From: Sphingobacterium spiritivorum
GTDB lineage: Bacteria; Bacteroidota; Bacteroidia; Sphingobacteriales; Sphingobacteriaceae
DNA length: 64,000 nucleotides
NCBI RefSeq assembly: GCF_016725325.1
Contig: NZ_CP068083.1
Coordinates: forward strand, 4,278,001-4,342,000
Direction of reading: 5' to 3'
The stretch's first letter is position 1, and each line of letters opens with the position of its first letter. The notes under the pieces were generated by a model. That model saw only the letters and a program-made list of their open reading frames with translations. It was not told the origin of the DNA and did no database searches. Positions 27,835-35,532 of this stretch are shown one piece after another. Both the position numbers and the translations under genes were made by a program.

Positions 27835-27861
27835 TCGCCCTATAATGATATTATGTTAAAT
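27835..27861 (+). other. dif-like site B
   Basis: The plus strand reads arm TCGCCCTATAA, a five-base spacer TGATA, and arm TTATGTTAAAT, the last identical to the E. coli XerD arm. The left arm agrees with site A at 9 of 11 positions, which makes chance unlikely. The spacer is one base short of the normal six. It faces opposite to site A. Confidence 0.55.
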
Positions 27862-27904
27862 ATTCAGGGCGTGCTTTGTAAAGATATTTACAGCAAAAAA
27901 GATT

Positions 27905-27933
27905 TCGTCCTATAATTTGACATTATGCTAAAT
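27905..27933 (+). other. dif-like site C
   Basis: The plus strand reads arm TCGTCCTATAA, a seven-base spacer, and arm TTATGCTAAAT. The left arm differs from site A at one position and from site B at one. The long spacer and a change in the XerD arm suggest a decayed site. Confidence 0.5.
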
Positions 27934-27958
27934 AGCCGCTCAGCCAGCGCTATTGTTA

Positions 27959-28283
27959 GCAAAAATGAATGTGCTTCGCATGAAAAATTCACATTAATTT
28001 TTGCTGCACAAATCCATCGCTCGTCCACGCCATTTAATTTTTTTTGCCAACGCTCAGGAAAACGAAATTTTATTTTCGTGGAGTTCGCTGGCATACAAAA
28101 ATGCCAATGTGCCTGACGGCTTTCTTTTAGCATTTTTCTATGCTGGCACTCACGACATCAATTGTATGTTCTTTTGCCTTGATGCAAAAGAACCAAAAAA
28201 TCAAGGCTGTGATGGCTTCACTAAAAATGAACTGCACTGCGCTAAAATATAAAAACTCGCTTCGCTCAAACAGTTTATATTTT
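27959..28283. repeat. Run of long imperfect hairpins, non-coding
   Basis: This stretch contains at least four inverted repeats in tandem. One has arms of 15 bases with 14 matches (27959-27973 with 27990-28004). The next is TGCCAACG/CGCTGGCA enclosing ACGAAA/TTTCGT (28045-28093). Then GCCTTGAT/ATCAAGGC (28176-28207) and AAAATATAAA/TTTATATTTT (28244-28283), both perfect. The open frames here are short and are better explained by the repeats. The whole segment 27618-28344 has no convincing gene. Confidence 0.55.
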
Positions 28284-28344
28284 TTAACGCTCCGTTTCGT
28301 CCATTTTTTTAACGCTCATCCATCAAAGGCCGATTTCAGACTGT

Positions 28345-28776
28345 CTACAGTTCGTTTACTGCATCCAATGCGTAATGACTGAGTTCTTCAATGGCTTTGG
28401 TAAAGACTTTGATCTGCCATGTAGAAAAATGACGTAAGTTGGCAGACTGCTCGTGGTTTTGAAATATAGTATTGGATGTGGTAAATACCATGCTGGGTAT
28501 CAGATACATGACCGGATTCATATCTTGCATATATATGGTAAGCAGTACCAATAAATCTACTCGTGGTGTATAGTCATAATCACGTTGATTAATACTAATG
28601 CTACGGGCATTGTCCAAATTGAGAAAGCATAAAATGACTTCGTACGCATCACCATTGTGCGCTATAAATTTGATCCGATCTTTGGAAACTTGCTCTGACA
28701 ATGGTACATAACCAAATTGTTTTAATTTTTGAATTAAAGCCACCTTTGCCTCTGTATGTATGAATTCTTCTGCCAT
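28345..28776 (-). CDS. Small unknown protein, possibly a degenerate nuclease-like fold
   Basis: A 143-residue protein I cannot name. The order 'IHTEAKVALIQKLKQFGYVPL', then a strand pair ending 'DAYEVILCFLNL', then 'DYTPRVDLLVLLTIYMQDMNPVMYLIPSMVF' resembles small PD-(D/E)XK-like proteins ('E-helix-GY', 'iqvKs', 'D-Y-vdf-vv', 'y-iPs'). The usual Q-x-K of the active-site strand reads I-L-C here, so if the fold is right the enzyme is probably inactive. It sits between oppositely oriented dif-like sites C and D with a non-coding leader, like a cassette. I infer a real gene from its amino-acid texture and clean ATG. Confidence 0.6.
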   Translation of the reverse strand: MAEEFIHTEAKVALIQKLKQFGYVPLSEQVSKDRIKFIAHNGDAYEVILCFLNLDNARSISINQRDYDYTPRVDLLVLLTIYMQDMNPVMYLIPSMVFTTSNTIFQNHEQSANLRHFSTWQIKVFTKAIEELSHYALDAVNEL

Positions 28777-28821
28777 CTTATCCCCTAATTTATGCTTTTT
28801 TTATCTAATGCTCCCTTATTT

Positions 28822-28849
28822 ACTTAACATAATGTTTTGCAATTTGTCC
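28822..28849 (-). other. dif-like half site D
   Basis: On the minus strand the right arm TTATGTTAAGT is identical to that of site A. The left arm does not match the others. It lies 46 bases upstream of the small cassette gene and in opposite orientation to sites B and C. Confidence 0.45.
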
Positions 28850-29155
28850 CAAATTTGAGATGTAAATATCATTTAAGAGCCTGTAAATCTATAGTAGTCC
28901 CCTACTCTTTTAATTTGATTTGTGTATTTATGATTTATGAATGTTTACTGTTTGATCTATACGGTTTTCCGTAATTCTAGGTCTTTTAGATGGCTTATAT
29001 TTGTTTTTGTTGATGCTTTTGCCTCTTTGTTGTAAAGCCTATGAAATATTATTTCATTATAAGTATTAATTATTTTAACTAAAAATATTATATTTGAGAT
29101 TAGTAATCCAAACCAATATGCCAAAATTAAAAACAATTCCTAAATAATATCATAG

Positions 29156-29326
29156 CTAATAACTTTCCATGATAGTGCTATTGCAAATACTTTTACTGAG
29201 GGCGCACAGGCAAACTTCCACTGTACATTCAATCCACTTGACAAAATGGTTGAGCTTTATGAGCGTATGCTTGAACAGCAAAAGGAAATGATTGAGAAGT
29301 TGGAGAGTTTGATTGAGGGGAAATAG
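29156..29326 (+). pseudogene. 3' remnant of an XRE-type regulator gene
   Basis: An open frame of about 56 codons without a start encodes HDSAIANTFTEGAQANF, then NPLDKMVELYERMLEQQKE and a lysine/glutamate coiled coil ending EGK-stop. Such tails (PLDK-hydrophobic-x-YERM-, then a coiled coil) end many helix-turn-helix XRE regulators in Bacteroidota. The DNA-binding N-terminus is absent; stops occur upstream of 29156. The rest of the 28860-29339 gap is AT-rich with no other gene that I can support. Confidence 0.55.
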
Positions 29327-29339
29327 TAAATAACCAGAT

Positions 29340-29969
29340 ATGATAGAAAATCTACACTTAGTATTCACTTATCCTGAAGGAATTCCATCTGAATTTATTG
29401 AAGAAGATATTTCTCAATTAAAAGATAATGACCTAAATCTCTATGTTACAAGACAAGAGAATTCTATTTATGCTGGTTTTGAATGGATAGTTCCCACTTT
29501 TTTTGCTACTTATATTCTCAAGCCATATTTCGAATCATTTTTGCAAGAAGCAGGAAAAGATCATTATAAGCTTTTAAAGGATACCTGTAAAAAAATGCTG
29601 ACTAAAGGAAAAGTCACAGATGTGAAAATAATCACACCTGAGCAATCTTTTCAAAAACGTTCAGTAAATTATAATGAGTCAATAGCTGTGTCTATTCTAT
29701 TTCAAATGAAAACTGAAAGAAGAATAAAAATGTTATTTAACAGTAATCTTGATTTACAAGATTGGGAAAATGCTCTCGATGAGTTCTCCGATATTATTTT
29801 AGAACATTATCAAAATTATCCAAATGACAGACTTTCATATGAAATCAAGGATTTATCGCCAAAGCCTCATTATGTCATATATGTAAAGATAAATCCAATT
29901 ACTAAAGAATTAGAATTTCATGATGACATCACATTATCTTTAGAAACAAGGAATTCAAACCAAAAATAA
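29340..29969 (+). CDS. Unknown protein upstream of the OLD-type ATPase
   Basis: A 209-residue protein that I do not recognise. Residues about 43-70 form a hydrophobic segment (YAGFEWIVPTFFATYILKPYF) followed by ESFLQEAGKDHYKLLKD, which could insert in or bind to a membrane. The C-terminal half is soluble, with strands and acidic residues. It lies 13 bases before the ATPase gene on the same strand and in the same AT-rich composition, so a functional link is likely. It could be a partner, sensor or effector of a defence system; nothing in the sequence decides this. Confidence 0.72.
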   Translation: MIENLHLVFTYPEGIPSEFIEEDISQLKDNDLNLYVTRQENSIYAGFEWIVPTFFATYILKPYFESFLQEAGKDHYKLLKDTCKKMLTKGKVTDVKIITPEQSFQKRSVNYNESIAVSILFQMKTERRIKMLFNSNLDLQDWENALDEFSDIILEHYQNYPNDRLSYEIKDLSPKPHYVIYVKINPITKELEFHDDITLSLETRNSNQK

Positions 29970-29982
29970 TTGCTATATCTCC

Positions 29983-31674
29983 ATGTCAGAAATACGATTA
30001 TCAAAATTGAAGATCACTAATTATAGGTCTTTTAAAACAAGTCAAACTTTTGAGTTTCCGCCTATCAGTTATAGTAAACCGATTTCTATTATTGGATATA
30101 ATAATTCCGGTAAAACAACAATGATGAATGCCATTTTATATGGCATTGGTGAAAAATATTTAAATGAAAAAACATTTAGTATTCAAGATCTGCACAATTT
30201 AGATTTAGATAATCAGATTGAAATCAAAACAAGAATTACAGCATCAAACTATGGAGAAAACTCTTTTGGAGTAAAAACTATTGCTGGAGATTATACAATA
30301 AGTACAGAATTGCTTGATTATGAAATAAAATCCACTATAAACAAATCTTTCTTTGGAGCGAATAAGCACTATAATATCTTCTATCTGAATTTTCATAATA
30401 TCAAAGATGAAATTTCAATTAAGAAATCAAGCTGGGGAAGCCTAACTTCATTTTTGGCTAAGCATATCAGAAAATTAGTAGACAGTGATCCTCTTATTAA
30501 CGAAAGAAAACAAACTTACTTAGATACTGTTAATGAGGCACGTGAACATGTACTTGCTGATACTGCTTTGAGCCAATTTGTAGAAAAAATTAAAGAGAAT
30601 TATTCAAATAACTTAAGGAGAAATGATTGTGAAATAGAATATGGAACTCCTGAATATGATGATATATTTCTTCAAATGATTTTCAAAGTTGGATTAAATG
30701 GAAATATAGAAAATCTACTACCTCTCTCCCATTTAGGAGATGGTTATATCTCAATGTTTGTTATGGCTGTAATTCAAGCTATTGCAGAAAGTAATGTAGA
30801 TGATAAATGCCTTTTCCTTTTTGAAGAACCAGAAAGTTTTTTGCACGAAAATCATCAGGAGTACTTTTACAAAATGGTACTTTGTCAACTAGCAGAAAAT
30901 GGTCATCAAGTAATCTATACTACACATTCTGATAAAATGATAGATATATTTGATACAAAAAGTATTATTAGATTAGAGTTTGACGAGGTTGAAAAATATT
31001 CTGTAAATAAATATAATATAATCACTGATTTTAATCCTGAAACCGATAATATTATATCAATACAGAATTTCAATAGCTTCATTAAATCTGTTGAACCTAA
31101 TATTAATAAAATTCTTTTCAGTCGAAAAATTCTTTTAGTTGAAGGGCCAAATGATCTATTGTCTTACAATTATGCGATTGAAAAATTCGTTCAGAATATA
31201 TCAGGAAATGATAAATATGCTAAAGCTTATTTAAATTTTAAAAATATCTCAATAGCTGTACATCATGGCAAGGCCACAGCATTTATTATAGCTGAACTTT
31301 GCAAGCATTTTTCTTTAGACTATTATATGATAAATGATTGGGATTTAAATGAAAATCATTTAAATGATTTATCTCAAATTGAAAGTGAAGAAGAATTAAA
31401 AGATAGTAACATTTATCTACTTAGAGAAGGTGTTCCTAGAAATCCTACAGAAAGAGGGATTCTCACAACCAATTGGAAATTAATTAATAAATCAAGTCCA
31501 AATCAATTACATTTTAATTTCCCAAAACTTGAAACGGTATTAGGCTATGATTCAGACGACAAAGACAGCTTACGTATTTGGCAACGATTAAATGAGATTG
31601 AAGAATTCGAAGACAACTTCTTTCCCCTTAGCTTAAGAGAATTTTTGGAATTTGATGATATTCCTCAGACCTAA
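29983..31674 (+). CDS. OLD-family ATPase with TOPRIM nuclease domain
   Basis: A 563-residue protein of the OLD (overcoming lysogenisation defect) type. Walker A is GYNNSGKTT (38-46), the ABC-like signature is LSHLGDGY (248-256), Walker B is CLFLFEEPES (276-285) and TTHSD (313-317) is the H-loop region. The C-terminal TOPRIM domain shows LLVEGPND with E387 and the DWD of MINDWDLN (D452, D454). OLD enzymes act in phage defence: GajA of Gabija is a member, but the UvrD-like GajB partner is absent here. The gene may instead form a system with its same-strand neighbours. Confidence 0.88.
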   Translation: MSEIRLSKLKITNYRSFKTSQTFEFPPISYSKPISIIGYNNSGKTTMMNAILYGIGEKYLNEKTFSIQDLHNLDLDNQIEIKTRITASNYGENSFGVKTIAGDYTISTELLDYEIKSTINKSFFGANKHYNIFYLNFHNIKDEISIKKSSWGSLTSFLAKHIRKLVDSDPLINERKQTYLDTVNEAREHVLADTALSQFVEKIKENYSNNLRRNDCEIEYGTPEYDDIFLQMIFKVGLNGNIENLLPLSHLGDGYISMFVMAVIQAIAESNVDDKCLFLFEEPESFLHENHQEYFYKMVLCQLAENGHQVIYTTHSDKMIDIFDTKSIIRLEFDEVEKYSVNKYNIITDFNPETDNIISIQNFNSFIKSVEPNINKILFSRKILLVEGPNDLLSYNYAIEKFVQNISGNDKYAKAYLNFKNISIAVHHGKATAFIIAELCKHFSLDYYMINDWDLNENHLNDLSQIESEEELKDSNIYLLREGVPRNPTERGILTTNWKLINKSSPNQLHFNFPKLETVLGYDSDDKDSLRIWQRLNEIEEFEDNFFPLSLREFLEFDDIPQT

Positions 31675-31754
31675 TTTACTTGTAGATAATTTTAAAATTG
31701 GTCAGATACTTAACAATAATATTCCAAACTCAAACCAACAAAACTTTAATTAAA

Positions 31755-32240
31755 ATGGCTAAAAAATATCCAATAAGACACGAAAATCACACTCTTGAAG
31801 AAAAATCAATCATTTTTTTTCGTAGACATCTACCTGCTAGTTGGAATGTAAATTCTATTGATCGGGATTACGGACAAGATTTAAATATAGAAATCACTGA
31901 AAATGGATCATTAAGAGGTTTAGAATTTATTGTACAATTAAAAAGTTCACATGAACCAAACAATAGTGGTGCAGAAGAAAGACAAACATTTAGAGTATCC
32001 ACTTATAATTATTTATGGGATAATTTGAGAGTAGTATTACTTGTGAAATTTGTTGAAAGTGAAGACGAAGCGTATTGGATTTTATTGAAAGATGTTCCAC
32101 AACCTAATCAAGAAAATGATTCATTTACAATTAGAATTCCTAGAGAAAACATACTTTCAAAAATCAATTGGAATGAAATCGTAGATTATATAAGAGACAT
32201 AACTAATGGAAAGTTGGATGCTATTAGACGTAATCGTTAA
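31755..32240 (+). CDS. DUF4365 family protein (predicted PD-(D/E)XK-like)
   Basis: A 161-residue protein. I chose the ATG at 31755 because the family begins with this type of basic N-terminus and an upstream start is unsupported. The core 'IDRDYGQDLNIEI' followed by 'GLEFIVQLKSS' gives D42 and the Q-L-K of the active-site strand (61-63), and 'DNLRVVLLVKFV' and 'AYWILLKDV' complete the DUF4365 pattern. Members are predicted nucleases often found in defence loci. The gene lies 80 bases after the OLD gene and 2 bases before the next one. Confidence 0.85.
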   Translation: MAKKYPIRHENHTLEEKSIIFFRRHLPASWNVNSIDRDYGQDLNIEITENGSLRGLEFIVQLKSSHEPNNSGAEERQTFRVSTYNYLWDNLRVVLLVKFVESEDEAYWILLKDVPQPNQENDSFTIRIPRENILSKINWNEIVDYIRDITNGKLDAIRRNR

Positions 32241-32242
32241 AT

Positions 32243-33046
32243 ATGGCAAAAAAAATATTTAACCCAATAGATGGGGGAACACTAGAAACATTAGCAAAAA
32301 TACTAGCTGATACTCAAGATGGATTGAAAGGATCTGAATTGACAAAATTTATACCTGAAACTGGACTTATTGACACGGACCCAGCTATTACTAAATGGAA
32401 AAGACTCTACAATAGCTTCGTCGATTTTCAAAATAGAACAAAAACGTCAAATCATATTCTCAAATTTATAAATATATCTATGAAACCCTCACGTTTTATA
32501 GGACAAAATGAAAAATTTGAATTTATAAGAGGCGAGCTAAATAAACCTCTTTCATTTATTGGATTACAATTGAATGAAAAAGGTGTTTTTAATCCTGTTG
32601 AAATATCTACAACCATAACTGAAGCTGAATTAAGAGTAAATAGATTTAAATCAAAATTAGAAAATAGAAATATTCATCCGAAAATATATGAATACTGCAA
32701 TTCAGAACTTATAACCGAAAATTATTTTCACTCAGTATTTGAAGCTGTAAAAAGTATAGCAGAAGAAATACGCAAAAAAACCAGACTTACTCTTGATGGT
32801 TCCGAACTAATTGACAAGACATTATCTGTCAATGCTCCATTATTAAAAATAAATAACCTAGAAACTGAAACAGAGAAAAGCGAGCAAAAAGGATTTTCAA
32901 ACTTGATCAAAGGGATTTTCGGAATGTTTAGAAATACAACCGCCCATTCTCCTAAAGTTGTTTGGAATATTACAGAAGATGAAGCCCTAGATATAATGAC
33001 AACAATATCATTAGTGCATAAAAAGTTAGAAAAAAGCCATCTATAA
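32243..33046 (+). CDS. Ymh (TIGR02391) HEPN-superfamily protein
   Basis: A 267-residue protein with two parts. The first 90 residues are helical (TLETLAKILADTQDGLKGSEL). Residues 155-265 match the Ymh domain: 'YFHSVFEAVKSIAEEIRKKT', 'KGFSNLIKGIFGMFRN-TTAHSP'. The motif R230-N-T-T-A-H235 fits the R-x4-6-H motif of HEPN ribonuclease-like toxins, so the site may be active. It starts 2 bases after the DUF4365 stop, which implies translational coupling. Its role is inferred from the family. Confidence 0.83.
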   Translation: MAKKIFNPIDGGTLETLAKILADTQDGLKGSELTKFIPETGLIDTDPAITKWKRLYNSFVDFQNRTKTSNHILKFINISMKPSRFIGQNEKFEFIRGELNKPLSFIGLQLNEKGVFNPVEISTTITEAELRVNRFKSKLENRNIHPKIYEYCNSELITENYFHSVFEAVKSIAEEIRKKTRLTLDGSELIDKTLSVNAPLLKINNLETETEKSEQKGFSNLIKGIFGMFRNTTAHSPKVVWNITEDEALDIMTTISLVHKKLEKSHL

Positions 33047-33065
33047 TCAATTTTAAGTCCCTTAT

Positions 33066-34048
33066 ATGAAAAATCCTTTTGAAGATCAGAAATACAAACA
33101 AGGAATAGAAAGTTTTCTTGCAATGTATTTAGACAAATATCAGTTTGTTCTTGGAGCAGATTTAGAGGCTTATGCAAAAAGTGATGAAATGTTTAGTAAG
33201 GACATACCTTGCAATATTTACTTTATCTTAAAACGTCCGAAGGTAACAATTGATCCCGATTCTTTTAAAAGTCAGGGTAAAGAGGTAAGATTTGATTTAA
33301 TAGTTCATCAGCCTGATAAAAAGCATGCAATCAACATTGTTACAGAAATACATAATGCCAAATCGGAGCTTGAGCTTTTTACAGAATATCCTTTTAATTT
33401 CTTTGCAATAGGTGATAAATATGATTCTTTATTGGTAGCGCGTCCAAGTTCATTAATTGATCACATTCCTGAGATAGACAATATAAAGTCTGATGTATTA
33501 GATTATGAAATTTTATATATTGGTCAAGCATATGGGAAAAACGGAAAAAGAACTGCTTTAGATAGGCTTGCATCGCATGAAACTGTCCAAAAAATATACA
33601 CTCATGCATTAACCAATAATCCTGATAGTGATATATGGGTTATGCTTACTCATTTTCACAGGTAAGCACTCTATTTTCTTTAGGAGAGGATTTATTAAAA
33701 GATCCAGAAATGTCAGATAAAGAAGAAGAAAAGATAAATGATTTCTTTAAAAACGAGGGGCTAAAATTCTCAGAAAAACAAAAAATAAATTTTACAGAAG
33801 CCTCTTTAATTAAATTGTTTGAACCACCTTATAATTCGGAATTTAAAAATAGTTTTCCAGATAAAAACCATAAATCATATACTGAATGTTATAGCTTAGA
33901 TGTTCGATCATTAACAATTGAATTAGATACTTCAGAAATGGCCAGACATATTTATACAAAGAAATCAGGAAGAAAAAAATATCATCGTGAAATGTTTGAA
34001 TTTGAAAATGATGAAGATAGAATTAGCCTGCTAGGGATGTTTTCATAA
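33066..34048 (+). pseudogene. GIY-YIG-like nuclease-type gene with a frameshift
   Basis: The first part (33066-33665) ends MLTHFHR-stop, and the following frame (from 33635) continues with QVSTLFSLGEDLLKDPE. Joined, they read as a single protein of about 327 residues. One missing base at about 33659-33661 (after CAC) would explain the break. The middle contains LYIGQAYGKNGKRTALDRLASHE, a GIY-YIG-type core. An AT-rich slippery heptamer of the classic type is not seen, so programmed frameshifting is less likely than a mutation or an assembly error. It lies 19 bases after the Ymh gene. Confidence 0.72.
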
Positions 34049-34128
34049 ACGGTGTTTCTATTATACATATATCTTAATTTCACTCTATATTATTTTTTAT
34101 AAGGCTCACTTATCCTCATTCGGTTTAG

Positions 34129-34240
34129 TTCCCTACTCTATTTTATGCAGGAGTTGCGTGAGGGATAGAAGTGAAAAGCCCACAGCGAGGCACGAGCGAG
34201 GACTTGTAGCGTATAGCCCGACCCGTAGGGGCACGCCCAA
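34129..34240. repeat. 112-base direct repeat, copy 1 (left of fic)
   Basis: This copy matches 35343-35454 at 105 of 112 positions and in the same orientation. It starts TTCCCTACTCTATTTTATGC and contains 'GAGGCACGAGCGAGGACTTG' and 'GACCCGTAGGGG'. It is GC-rich in an AT-rich setting and has several partly self-complementary blocks. I know similar dispersed intergenic sequences from Bacteroidota genomes. Confidence 0.85.
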
Positions 34241-34292
34241 GAAAAATACTTTTGAGGATAGGCATTGGTTGGGTTAGGAATAGGTTTATTTC

Positions 34293-35264
34293 TTATTTAA
34301 ACTGATATTCGGTTAATCGTAATGTTCCGGATTTGTATAAAAGGTCTTGCTCAACAGCCCATTTTAGGTCTCGGCTGGCTGTTGGTGCAGATATGTTTTT
34401 AAAGCTTTGCATGTAGTCTTTTCGACTGAATTTGTTTTTGCCAATTTTGTCTTTAAATAAACTTATTCTATCTTCCGTGTGAAGTGTTACGGATTGGGTT
34501 TGCAGAAGTCCGTTTAATGATTCTAAAATAACGCCGAGCATGAATTCAACAAAGGGTGTTGAGTTTCCTTTTTTGTCGGATTCTGAAAGCTTATTATAAT
34601 ATTCGGTTTGTTTTTGCTTGATGAGTGATTCAACGGGCAGATATTCGAAAACGGGATATTGTTGCATTAGGATTAGGGTTTGCCAGAGTCTGCCCATTCT
34701 TCCGTTTCCGTCTGTAAATGGATGTATAAACTCGAATTCATAATGAAAAACACAGCTTTTAATAAGGATTAGGTCGTTGTCTTTTTTTAGGTAATCAAAA
34801 AGGTCTTTCATTAATCCGTTTATCATGGTTCCGCTTGGGGCAAGGTGTTCTACTTTTGAGCCTTTTACGATTCCGACATTAGTAGTTCTCAGTTTGCCTG
34901 GATTGTCAATTAACCCGTTCATTAGTACCGAGTGTGCTTTTATGAGGTCTTTTAGCTGATAGGGATTGTATTGGTTGAGTTGTTCGTATACTTTTATGGC
35001 ATTCTGAACTTCTAAAATATCTTTTTGCGGGGCAATGATTCTTTTGTTTTCTAATAAGGCCGTGATTTGTTCTTCGGTCAAGGTATTACCCTCGATTTCT
35101 AATGAGGATTGAATGGTTTTGATTCGGTTTTTCTTTCTTAGTTCGGTTGCCGGCTTATAAAGATGGGAAGCATTAATCTCTCCTATTTTCTCTGAAATGG
35201 AAGCTACTAGTGCTAAAATTTTGTCGGTAATTGTATAGGGTGGTTTCATCGATGATAGTATCAT
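34293..35264 (-). CDS. Fic family protein with C-terminal winged helix, class II type
   Basis: A 323-residue Fic-domain AMP-transferase-like protein. The catalytic motif HPFTDGNGRMGR is at 181-192 with all key residues. The inhibitory helix motif S-x3-E-G/N is at 54-60 (SLEIEGN), before the Fic core, making it class II. The C-terminal 60 residues (KNKFSRKDYMQSFKNISAP, then TASRDL) resemble a winged helix. Start 35264 gives MILSSM; M6 at 35249 is an alternative. It lies between two 112-base direct repeats. The target protein is unknown. Confidence 0.9.
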   Translation of the reverse strand: MILSSMKPPYTITDKILALVASISEKIGEINASHLYKPATELRKKNRIKTIQSSLEIEGNTLTEEQITALLENKRIIAPQKDILEVQNAIKVYEQLNQYNPYQLKDLIKAHSVLMNGLIDNPGKLRTTNVGIVKGSKVEHLAPSGTMINGLMKDLFDYLKKDNDLILIKSCVFHYEFEFIHPFTDGNGRMGRLWQTLILMQQYPVFEYLPVESLIKQKQTEYYNKLSESDKKGNSTPFVEFMLGVILESLNGLLQTQSVTLHTEDRISLFKDKIGKNKFSRKDYMQSFKNISAPTASRDLKWAVEQDLLYKSGTLRLTEYQFK

Positions 35265-35275
35265 TTGATATTATC
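35254..35275. promoter_or_regulatory. Palindrome over the fic start codon
   Basis: GATAGTATCA (35254-35263) and TGATATTATC (35266-35275) are inverted repeats with 9 of 10 matches and a two-base centre. They cover the ATG at 35262-35264. Because the Fic protein ends in a winged helix, autorepression through this site is a reasonable guess. Confidence 0.5.
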
Positions 35276-35342
35276 AAAGATAGGGATTATTTGGTAATTT
35301 TGGCACGGTAAAAGAAAAAGATGATGCGATGATTAGGCTGTA

Positions 35343-35454
35343 TTCCCTACTCTATTTTATGCAGAATCTGCGTGAGGGATAGAAGCGAAAAGCCCACAGC
35401 GAGGCACGAGCGAGGACTTGTAGTGTATAGCCTGACCCGTAGGGGTACGCCCAA
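35343..35454. repeat. 112-base direct repeat, copy 2 (right of fic)
   Basis: Same orientation and length as 34129-34240, with seven substitutions. Similarity continues weakly for about 30 bases beyond both copies (AAAAT-rich, then GGCAT). The two copies flank the fic gene, so they could have framed its insertion or allow its loss by recombination. Confidence 0.85.
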
Positions 35455-35532
35455 AGGAAAATCTTTTTAAGGGTCGGCATCAGTTTGTGGCTCCTCCACT
35501 CATCATGATACTCACATCTAACTGTGTAAAAC

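Noticed and set aside
27925..28382. Short overlapping open frames in the hairpin region as genes
   Set aside because: They follow the inverted repeats, lack a coherent protein texture and have no support for a start.
27786..28849. Integron attC-like sites
   Set aside because: The repeated arms match dif geometry and sequence rather than attC, and no integrase gene is present.
29983..31674. Complete Gabija system
   Set aside because: The OLD-type nuclease lacks a UvrD-like helicase neighbour (GajB), so Gabija cannot be claimed.
33640..33680. Programmed -1 frameshift in the GIY-YIG-type gene
   Set aside because: No slippery heptamer of the usual form and no obvious downstream structure; a single-base lesion is simpler.
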